From positions 1 through 5,775 of the forward strand of contig CANQKU010000066.1 in the NCBI GenBank assembly GCA_947624535.1: a DNA stretch of 5,775 nt, read 5' to 3'. This document shows positions 1-5,057 of the stretch, in pieces. Numbering within the stretch: position 1 is the stretch's first letter; each line of letters begins with the position of its first letter. The DNA comes from an uncultured Bacilli bacterium (GTDB lineage Bacteria > Bacillota_I > Bacilli_A > RF39 > UBA660). The translations under genes were made by a program, and so were the position numbers. A model generated the notes under the pieces. The model had not been told where the DNA came from, did not search any database, and was given only the letters and a program-made list of their open reading frames with translations.

Positions 1-621
1 AACAATATTAGCTGATCCTGCTCTTGCTCTTCTTAAATCCCCCTTACGATGAGGTCCATCTAATATCATTTGATCACCAGTATAAGCATGTACTGTAGTC
101 ATAATTCCACTTAATATTGGAGCAAACTTATTTAGAGCATTAGCCATAGGTGCTAGACAGTTTGTTGTACAAGATGCAGCACTAATAATCTTATCTTCAC
201 TTGTTAAAATATTTTCATTTACCCCATAAACAATTGTCTTTAAATCATTTCCAGCTGGTGCAGAAATAATTACATGTTTAGCTCCAGCATCAATATGTTT
301 TTGAGACTTTTCTTTTGAGGTAAAAAATCCAGTACACTCTAATACAACGTCTATATCTAATTCTTTCCAAGGTAAATTACTAGGATCTTCTTCTTTATAT
401 ATTTTAATTCTTTTTCCATCTACTACAATAGCATCTTCTAATGCTTCTACAGTATGATTTTCATAACGCTTTTGAGCAGTATCATATTTTAATAAATGTG
501 CTAACATTACTGGACTTGTTAAGTCATTAATTGCTACTACTTCATATCCATCTAATTCAAACATTTGACGAAAACTAAGTCTTCCTATTCTACCAAATCC
601 ATTAATTGCTACTTTAATCAT
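1..621 (-). CDS. gap: Glyceraldehyde-3-phosphate dehydrogenase, type I, NAD-dependent type (partial, C-terminus beyond window)
   Basis: Cytosolic glycolytic enzyme oxidising and phosphorylating glyceraldehyde-3-phosphate to 1,3-bisphosphoglycerate. The first 207 residues are visible; the family is about 335 long, so roughly 130 C-terminal residues lie beyond base 1. The N-terminus has the Rossmann glycine motif INGFGRIGR (residues 6-14). INDLTS at 31-36 places an aspartate (D33) at the end of the second strand, where NAD-dependent forms have it. The active-site stretch SCTTNC covers 150-155 with catalytic Cys151, and VHAYTGDQ contains the partner His178. ILDGPHRKGDLRRARAG follows, closer to the streptococcal/clostridial form than to Geobacillus. 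The ATG at 621-619 is preceded by AGAGGG with 6-nt spacing. A promoter lies upstream at 682-710, so the gene can be transcribed apart from the kinase gene. No cggR-like repressor gene directly precedes it. Family assignment is secure; cofactor preference is inferred. Confidence 0.97.
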   Translation of the reverse strand, partial: MIKVAINGFGRIGRLSFRQMFELDGYEVVAINDLTSPVMLAHLLKYDTAQKRYENHTVEALEDAIVVDGKRIKIYKEEDPSNLPWKELDIDVVLECTGFFTSKEKSQKHIDAGAKHVIISAPAGNDLKTIVYGVNENILTSEDKIISAASCTTNCLAPMANALNKFAPILSGIMTTVHAYTGDQMILDGPHRKGDLRRARAGSANIV

Positions 622-627
622 TTTTAT

Positions 628-633
628 CCCTCT
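628..633 (-). promoter_or_regulatory. Ribosome binding site of gap
   Basis: AGAGGG on the minus strand lies 6 nt before the gap ATG (621-619). It fixes the start that gives the canonical MIKVAINGFGRIG N-terminus. Confidence 0.8.
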
Positions 634-653
634 ATTTCTATTATTTTTTTGTC

Positions 654-676
654 TAGGCTTTTTATAGTAAGCCCTA
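654..676 (-). other. 5'-leader hairpin of the gap transcript
   Basis: On the minus strand GGGCTT (674-669) can pair with AAGCCT (660-655) around an 8-nt loop; the outermost pair is G-U. With the -10 box at 682-687 the expected transcript start is near 675, so the stem would sit at the extreme 5' end of the mRNA. No U-run follows, so it is not a terminator. Terminal 5' stems of this kind can protect mRNAs from 5'-end-dependent decay. That role here is inference. Confidence 0.45.
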
Positions 677-681
677 TACTC

Positions 682-710
682 ATTATATAGTTTAGACTAA
701 ATTAATTCAA
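682..710 (-). promoter_or_regulatory. Sigma-A-type promoter of gap
   Basis: On the minus strand TTGAAT (710-705) and a perfect TATAAT (687-682) are separated by exactly 17 nt, matching the housekeeping sigma consensus at 10 of 12 positions. Predicted transcription starts near 675, giving a leader of about 54 nt. The spacer contains a small imperfect-centre palindrome, TTTAG-T-CTAAA (691-701), which could be an operator but may be chance in AT-rich DNA. The promoter lies 16-44 bp past the stop of the kinase gene, with no convincing terminator between them, so readthrough from that gene may add to gap expression. Confidence 0.75.
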
Positions 711-725
711 TATATTAATTTTTTT

Positions 726-2378
726 CTAAAGTCCAAAACAGCCATTACCAATAAATTCTCTCAAGATAGAGTCTGCTGGGATAGCATCACTTGGAATTGG
801 TAAAAATAATCGTAAGAAGTCTATTAAACGTTTAGCCTCTTCATAATATTTAGAGTCACTATCCACAGAATATAGTAAGGGTTCAACATATGTTTTTAAA
901 ACTCCAATTTCATAAATTAAGGCCGTATTAAATGTCACGTCAGCATCATCTTGATAAGGGAAAATATATTTTTCTTCACCACTTCTAACCTTAGGCCAAG
1001 AATCTAACGTGTTTTCTACACCATAACCTCTTGTTCTATTATCTCTAATAATTCTTCTTAAAAGACGATTATCACTAGTAGATACTCGATTATGATTATC
1101 CATATTAATTTCTGTTAATGGAGATAAATAGATTTTAAATTTATTTTCTCTTGGAATATTCGTTAATATATTAGTATCTAATCCATGAATACCCTCAATT
1201 ACTAATAATTCATTATCATCTAATTTAACTTTATCTTTAAATTCTTTAATTCCTAATAAAAAATTATAAGTAGGAAGAGTTACTTCTTCTTTATTTAATA
1301 ATTTTCCTATTTGTTCATCAAATAATTTTAAATCTACAGCCTCTAAACATTCATAATCTGGATTACCATCTTCTCCTATTGGAGTTTCTTCTTTATCTAA
1401 AAAATAGTCATCCATAGATAATGTCCTAATTTTTAGACCAAAACTTCTCAAATACATAGATAATTTCTTAGAGGTTGTGGTTTTTCCAGAAGATGATGGC
1501 CCAGCCATTAACACGATTTTTATTCTTTTATCTTCACTAATTGTTTTAGCAATTTGTAGTAGTTTATTACTTTGTAAGGTTTCATCAATTCTAATTAAGT
1601 CATTAATGGTTCCACTAGATACAATTGTATTTAAATCTACTGAGTTTTCAATTTTCATGATTTTAGCCCATTCTCTATATTCTTTAAATACGTCAAACAT
1701 ATGAGGATGATGTTGATATTCTTTAATTTGATTTGGTATATAAGTTGTTGGAAATCTTAAGATAAATCCATTATCTTTAATATAAGTAAGATCAAAGTTT
1801 TTTAATTTAGCTGTTGAAGTAGGCATAACATTATAAAAATAATTATATAAGTTTCCTAGACGATATAAAGTTATATAGTTATTTGTATTATATTTCATTA
1901 CTCCTGCTTTTGGTAAGTCATTAATTGTTTTAAAGTATCTAGTTGCTTCTAAACGATCAATAGTAAGTCTAGTAATATCTAAGTCACTATTAATAATTTT
2001 TTCCATTTCATTTTTAATACTTTGAACTTTTTCTTCGTTTAATTCAAAGTTTGTTTCAATATAGATACCTTTATCTAAGGAATGTTGAATAATGATATCA
2101 GCATTTCTTCCATATAAGGATTTTACTGCATAAACTATCACAAAAGTTAGACCACTAATATGTGTTCTATTTCCCTCACGAGAAGTTAAATCTAAAAATT
2201 CTACTTTACAATTTTTAGTAAGTTGTTCTGTTAATTCTTTAATTGAATTATTAACACGAGCTAAGATAATGGGATATTTACAAGTTGCTTGAAAAGTTTT
2301 GGCTACTTCTTCTAAGGAAATTCCTTTAAAAAACGTATAGTGTTTCCCATTAATTTCTATATTTACTGTTTCATCCAT
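726..2378 (-). CDS. TGS-domain nucleoside (uridine) kinase family protein
   Basis: A 550-residue protein of a Firmicutes/Thermotoga-type family usually annotated as nucleoside or uridine kinase. Residues 1-65 form a TGS domain, and about 66-210 resemble the second N-terminal (SAD) domain of threonyl-tRNA synthetase. Only one histidine (H73) of that domain's HxxxH metal motif remains, position 77 being leucine, so tRNA editing is unlikely. From about 285 comes a P-loop kinase of the uridine kinase/phosphoribulokinase type: Walker A GPSSSGKT (293-300), DDYF (323-326), VIEGIHGL (393-400) and an arginine-rich lid near DNRLLRRIIRDNRTRGY (436-452). Predicted activity is phosphate transfer to a nucleoside or similar small molecule in the cytosol; the real substrate is not evident. 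The C-terminus ends REFIGNGCFGL. An in-frame GTG at 2387 overlaps the ribosome site GAGGGTG, so the ATG at 2378 is chosen. Divergent from clpP, upstream of gap. Confidence 0.9.
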   Translation of the reverse strand: MDETVNIEINGKHYTFFKGISLEEVAKTFQATCKYPIILARVNNSIKELTEQLTKNCKVEFLDLTSREGNRTHISGLTFVIVYAVKSLYGRNADIIIQHSLDKGIYIETNFELNEEKVQSIKNEMEKIINSDLDITRLTIDRLEATRYFKTINDLPKAGVMKYNTNNYITLYRLGNLYNYFYNVMPTSTAKLKNFDLTYIKDNGFILRFPTTYIPNQIKEYQHHPHMFDVFKEYREWAKIMKIENSVDLNTIVSSGTINDLIRIDETLQSNKLLQIAKTISEDKRIKIVLMAGPSSSGKTTTSKKLSMYLRSFGLKIRTLSMDDYFLDKEETPIGEDGNPDYECLEAVDLKLFDEQIGKLLNKEEVTLPTYNFLLGIKEFKDKVKLDDNELLVIEGIHGLDTNILTNIPRENKFKIYLSPLTEINMDNHNRVSTSDNRLLRRIIRDNRTRGYGVENTLDSWPKVRSGEEKYIFPYQDDADVTFNTALIYEIGVLKTYVEPLLYSVDSDSKYYEEAKRLIDFLRLFLPIPSDAIPADSILREFIGNGCFGL

Positions 2379-2383
2379 ATTAT

Positions 2384-2392
2384 TCACCCTCT
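2384..2392 (-). promoter_or_regulatory. Ribosome binding site that decides the kinase start
   Basis: The minus strand reads AGAGGGTGA, then AATAAT, then ATG (2378-2376). The GTG inside it (2387-2385) is in frame with the kinase and would extend it by three residues. That GTG is part of the Shine-Dalgarno sequence itself and has no site of its own. Confidence 0.75.
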
Positions 2393-2406
2393 TTTATCTT
2401 TATATC

Positions 2407-2435
2407 ATTGTATCATATTTTGACGATTTAGAGAA
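2407..2435 (-). promoter_or_regulatory. Extended -10 promoter of the kinase gene
   Basis: On the minus strand TACAAT (2412-2407) is preceded by TG plus one base, giving the extended -10 motif TGATACAAT. The -35 region 17 nt upstream (TTCTCT, 2435-2430) is poor, which fits an extended -10 promoter. Predicted transcription starts near 2400 with a leader of about 22 nt. The promoter overlaps that of clpP on the other strand. Confidence 0.55.
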
Positions 2436-2449
2436 CGTATAATTATATA
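2420..2449 (+). promoter_or_regulatory. Sigma-A-type promoter of clpP
   Basis: TTGACG (2420-2425) is a strong -35 box. The best-spaced -10 is TATATA (2444-2449) at 18 nt. Two perfect TATAAT hexamers at 2438-2443 and 2446-2451 are spaced 12 and 20 nt from the -35, less than ideal, so the exact -10 is uncertain. The -10 region lies in a perfect 12-bp AT-only palindrome (2441-2452). No tandem CtsR heptamer and no CIRCE element is present. Predicted leader is about 28 nt. Confidence 0.6.
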
Positions 2450-2470
2450 ATTTATTAATACACTACTAAT

Positions 2471-2477
2471 AGGTGAT
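2471..2477 (+). promoter_or_regulatory. Ribosome binding site that decides the clpP start
   Basis: AGGTGAT is an exact match to part of the anti-Shine-Dalgarno complement and lies 7 nt before the ATG at 2485. It overlaps in-frame GTG (2473) and ATG (2476) codons that would add four residues, but these have no properly spaced site of their own. Confidence 0.8.
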
Positions 2478-2484
2478 GAAAGAT

Positions 2485-3066
2485 ATGAATTTAGTACCAA
2501 TGGTAGTAGAAAAAGAAGCAAATGGGGAGAGAAGTTATGATATTTTTTCGAGACTTTTAAAAGAGAGAATTGTTTTATTAAGTGGAGAGATTAACGATCA
2601 GGTTGCTAGTAACATTATTGCTGAACTTTTGTATTTAGACTCTTTAAGTCATGATGATATTTCCCTATATATTAATTCACCAGGAGGTTCGGTTACTTCT
2701 GGGCTTGCTATATATGATACGATGAATTTTATAAAAAGTGATGTGTCAACTATTTGTGTTGGTATGGCGGCGTCAATGGGAGCGTTTTTATTAGCTTGTG
2801 GGCAAAAGGAAAAAAGATATGCTCTACCTAATGCTGAGGTCATGATCCATCAACCTCTAGGTGGTGTTAATGGTCAAGCAACAGAGATAAAAATTGCAGC
2901 TGAACATATATTAAAAGCCCGTGAAAAATTAAATCACATTTTAGCAAAACAATGTAATAAAGATATAAAAACTATTGAATCTGATACAGAACGAGATAAT
3001 TTTATGTCTAGTGAAGAAGCTCTAAATTATGGATTAATTGATAAAATCGTAGAAAAAAAGATCTAA
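2485..3066 (+). CDS. clpP: ATP-dependent Clp protease proteolytic subunit ClpP
   Basis: Serine peptidase of the S14 family. In related bacteria it forms a double heptameric ring in the cytosol and degrades proteins fed to it by ClpX, ClpC or similar ATPases. From the ATG at 2485 the product is 193 residues, the normal length, and begins MNLVPMVVEK much like Bacillus and Staphylococcus ClpP. Visible motifs are LYINSPGGSV (61-70) and the catalytic triad Ser97 (in GMAASMGAFL), His122 (in MIHQPLGG) and Asp171 (in ERDNFMS), with the expected spacing. All key residues are intact. It is the only plus-strand gene here: divergent from the TGS-kinase gene with overlapping promoters, convergent with the LRR gene across 4 bp. 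Its last two sense codons and its stop lie in the terminator hairpin. No CtsR or HrcA operator is visible, so the usual heat-shock control seems absent or different. Confidence 0.97.
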   Translation: MNLVPMVVEKEANGERSYDIFSRLLKERIVLLSGEINDQVASNIIAELLYLDSLSHDDISLYINSPGGSVTSGLAIYDTMNFIKSDVSTICVGMAASMGAFLLACGQKEKRYALPNAEVMIHQPLGGVNGQATEIKIAAEHILKAREKLNHILAKQCNKDIKTIESDTERDNFMSSEEALNYGLIDKIVEKKI

Positions 3067-3085
3067 CTTGCTAGATCTCTTTTTT
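3053..3085. terminator. Bidirectional intrinsic terminator shared by clpP and the LRR gene
   Basis: AGATCTA (3059-3065) and TAGATCT (3072-3078) form a perfect 7-bp stem around a 6-nt loop. On the plus strand it is followed by C and six T (3079-3085); on the minus strand it is followed directly by a run of seven U, counting the closing base (complement of 3059-3053, interrupted at 3060 by the stem). The A- and T-tracts can extend the stem. The clpP stop TAA (3064-3066) and the LRR stop TAG (3073-3071) both lie inside the stem-loop, so neither mRNA has a separate 3' UTR before its terminator. Confidence 0.85.
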
Positions 3086-4069
3086 GAATTGTAATTGTCT
3101 TGCTTTATCTACTGGTAATTGTTCAATATGTCTAATTTCAATATTTTCTAACTCTGGATTATTAATAAATACAGCTTGATAGTCACTAGTTATATATTCA
3201 TATTGGGTATCGGTCATAGATAGTGATTTTAATTTGTTATTAGCAAATGCCATATTTTTAATTTCTTTACAATTTTCATTTAATTTAAGGTCTTCAATTG
3301 AGCATAGTTGAAAAGCATAGTCACCAATTGAAGAAACATTTCCTAAGTCTACATGATTTAATTTAGTACTACCACTAAATGCACTTTTTCCAATTTGTTT
3401 TAAGTTTTTTGGACAAATTACTTCTTCTAATTTTGTCTCCATAAAAGCTCCATTACCAATTTTTTCTAATGTTTCAGGAAGTTTTACTTTTTTTAATGGT
3501 GTATAAGCAAATGATTTTGACTCTATTTCTTTTAAAGTGTTAGGTAATTTTACTTTTTTTAATCCACTATGTGAAAAAGCATGTTCACCAATTGAAGTTA
3601 CACTATCAGGTATAAAAATTTCATCTAAATTAGCATATGTAAATGCACGTTCTTCTATTTTTTCTAACTTACCTGGTAAACCAATTCCATTTTGAAAGTC
3701 ACAGCTAGCAAAACACTGATATGGTATAGTATGTAAGTCATTTGGTAAAATAACAGTATGATGAAAAATACAATCAGCAAAAGCACCATTACCTATTTCT
3801 TTTAAATTTTCAGAAAATTTTATTTTTTGAATTTCTAATTTTTGATCATCTATACAGCGAAATGCATCTTCTTCAATTTTTGTCACACTATCTGGCATTT
3901 TTATATATAATGCTTTAGCATATTTTATTTTACTAAATGCATTACTACCTATCTCAGTAATACCCTCTGGAATTTTTATCTTGTACCCATCTTTTACATC
4001 TTTTTCTTCAACTAATATTAGTTTTGAACTAATTACTTTATTATTTTTCTTTAATCGTTCTACAATCAT
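3071..4069 (-). CDS. BspA-type leucine-rich repeat (LRR_5) protein without signal peptide
   Basis: A 332-residue protein made almost entirely of about eleven BspA/Treponema-type leucine-rich repeats (residues 32-310), roughly 22-25 residues each, with the signature LP-x-x-L-x-x-I-x-x-x-AF. Clear units include IPEGITEIGSNAF (33-45), IPDSVTSIGEHAF (153-165), LPNTLKEIESKSF (175-187) and LPETLEKIGNGAF (197-209). A degenerate unit ends near FINNPELENIEI. The N-terminus (MIVERLKKNN) is charged and has no signal peptide, membrane segment or anchor, so the protein is probably cytosolic. Such repeats form curved binding surfaces; the partner is unknown and no enzyme domain is visible. AGGAG 8 nt before the ATG at 4069 supports that start over an in-frame ATG at 4093, which lies where transcription should begin. 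The gene follows whiA by about 50 bp and converges on clpP. Function unassigned. Confidence 0.88.
   Translation of the reverse strand: MIVERLKKNNKVISSKLILVEEKDVKDGYKIKIPEGITEIGSNAFSKIKYAKALYIKMPDSVTKIEEDAFRCIDDQKLEIQKIKFSENLKEIGNGAFADCIFHHTVILPNDLHTIPYQCFASCDFQNGIGLPGKLEKIEERAFTYANLDEIFIPDSVTSIGEHAFSHSGLKKVKLPNTLKEIESKSFAYTPLKKVKLPETLEKIGNGAFMETKLEEVICPKNLKQIGKSAFSGSTKLNHVDLGNVSSIGDYAFQLCSIEDLKLNENCKEIKNMAFANNKLKSLSMTDTQYEYITSDYQAVFINNPELENIEIRHIEQLPVDKARQLQFKKEI
3482..3563 (-). repeat. Direct DNA repeat within LRR units
   Basis: A 16-nt stretch (TTTTACTTTTTTTAAT on the plus strand) occurs at 3482-3497 and again at 3548-3563, exactly 66 bp or 22 codons apart. It encodes the shared KKVKLP core of two neighbouring repeats (GLKKVKLPNTL and PLKKVKLPETL). 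This suggests a fairly recent duplication of one repeat unit. Confidence 0.6.
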
Positions 4070-4077
4070 TCTTATTT

Positions 4078-4082
4078 CTCCT
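4078..4082 (-). promoter_or_regulatory. Ribosome binding site that decides the LRR start
   Basis: AGGAG on the minus strand lies 8 nt before the ATG at 4069-4067. The in-frame ATG at 4093, eight codons upstream, has no such site in front of it. Confidence 0.8.
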
Positions 4083-4100
4083 TTTTTTATCATTTATTCT

Positions 4101-4106
4101 ATTATA
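4101..4106 (-). promoter_or_regulatory. Possible -10 box for the LRR gene
   Basis: A perfect TATAAT lies on the minus strand just after the whiA stop. No good -35 box is found at 16-18 nt; the TTGAAA further upstream is only 12 nt away. If used, transcription would start near 4094, giving a leader of about 25 nt. Readthrough from the yvcK-whiA operon is the alternative, since no terminator separates whiA from this gene. Confidence 0.4.
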
Positions 4107-4120
4107 AGATGAAATTTTTT

Positions 4121-5056
4121 TCAAGTATTTTCTTCTTTAAATTTATTAGAAAGTTCAGCAATTTTTCTAAAACGATGATTTAGACCTGACTTAGTAATTT
4201 TATTACCAGTTTCTAAAGAAATAATTTCACTTAATTCTTTTAATGAAGCTTCTGGATATTTTTTTCGATATATTAATGCTTCTTTAGTTTTGTCATCCAA
4301 CAATTCTATAGCATAATTTTCTTCTAGTATTTGGATATTTTTTAACTGAGTTAGGGCAGATGATATAATCTTATCCATGTTAGCTTGTTCACAATTATTT
4401 AATCTATTAGTATGATTTTTCTTATCATGATAAATTCTTATATCTTCAAAATATAAAACGGCATTAGAAGCTCCAATAAGTTTTAAAAAGTCACTAATTT
4501 TTTCTGCTTCTTTAATATAGATCATATATCTTTTATCACGATTTAATATTTTAGCATTTAAGTCAAAGATATTTAATAATTTTTGAACAAATACAGCTTC
4601 TTGAGGTTTATCTATTAAAAGTTCCATATGATATCGTGAAGTCTTTGGATCATTAATACTTCCTTGGGATAAGAATACCCCTCTTAGATAGGCTCTAATT
4701 TCTTCATTGGCACCTGTTATATATTCAGGAGGTGATTCTAAGTATTCATTTTGTGAATTATAGTAACCTAAGTCTTTTAAAATAAAGTCAACTTCATTAG
4801 AAGTACTAATCACAAATAAATCATTTTTACTAAAATTTAAACTGTTTTTAGACTCTACTTTTACTTTAATTTTATATAAGTCATAAAAACTAGAGATTAA
4901 TTTTTCTTTGATATTTGGATTTTCTGTAGTTAAAAATAGCGTATTATTTTCTAAGTAGCCATTATTTCTAACAATAGCTGAAAGTGTGGCGATTAACTCA
5001 GATTTAGTTTCTTGATATGTACAAATTTCATTTTTTATACTAGTAGTGTAAGACAT
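4121..5056 (-). CDS. whiA: DNA-binding protein WhiA
   Basis: A 311-residue WhiA, the usual length. In Streptomyces it is a sporulation transcription factor; in Bacillus it binds DNA and influences cell division and chromosome segregation. The N-terminal part (about 1-215) is the degenerate LAGLIDADG homing-endonuclease fold, with its core at AYLRGVFLSQGSINDP (122-137), where nuclease activity is lost across the family. NRLNNCEQANMDK (218-230) matches the conserved linker. The C-terminal helix-turn-helix spans about 268-300 and includes SLKELSEI and ITKSGLNHRFRKI. The start ATG at 5056 is preceded by GAGG with 7-nt spacing, and this site lies inside the end of yvcK. The yvcK stop is only 1 bp from the whiA start, so the two are probably translationally coupled. 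It ends in TGA, showing that TGA is a stop in this organism. The identification is firm; target genes cannot be seen here. Confidence 0.96.
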   Translation of the reverse strand: MSYTTSIKNEICTYQETKSELIATLSAIVRNNGYLENNTLFLTTENPNIKEKLISSFYDLYKIKVKVESKNSLNFSKNDLFVISTSNEVDFILKDLGYYNSQNEYLESPPEYITGANEEIRAYLRGVFLSQGSINDPKTSRYHMELLIDKPQEAVFVQKLLNIFDLNAKILNRDKRYMIYIKEAEKISDFLKLIGASNAVLYFEDIRIYHDKKNHTNRLNNCEQANMDKIISSALTQLKNIQILEENYAIELLDDKTKEALIYRKKYPEASLKELSEIISLETGNKITKSGLNHRFRKIAELSNKFKEENT

Positions 5057-5057
5057 A

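Noticed and set aside
692..725. Possible terminator between the kinase gene and gap (AAATTAAT ... ATTAATTT)
   Set aside because: The stem is AT-only, overlaps the gap -35 box and has no following U-run on the minus strand.
1477..1704. Plus-strand open frame of 75 codons
   Set aside because: It lies entirely inside the kinase gene on the other strand, has no ribosome site or recognisable product, and the kinase frame is clearly the coding one.
520..1925. Identical 12-mer TAAGTCATTAAT three times (520-531, 1596-1607, 1914-1925)
   Set aside because: Every copy encodes Ile-Asn-Asp-Leu in frame on the minus strand; shared codon choice explains it better than a binding site.
1700..2378. Reading the front half of the kinase gene as a threonyl-tRNA synthetase fragment
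   Set aside because: The frame continues unbroken into a P-loop kinase, class II synthetase motifs are absent, and this domain order is a known family arrangement, so it is not a remnant or chimera.
2417..2433. Possible CtsR operator at clpP (TTTTGACGATTT)
   Set aside because: Only one half resembles the CtsR heptamer; the second tandem TTTGACC-like half is missing at the required spacing.
2649..2843. Minus-strand open frame of 64 codons inside clpP
   Set aside because: It is antisense to the most conserved part of clpP, with no ribosome site and no family resemblance.
4109..4122. Small inverted repeat TGAAA-AAAA-TTTCA after whiA
   Set aside because: Five weak AT-rich pairs with no U-tract; unlikely to terminate transcription.
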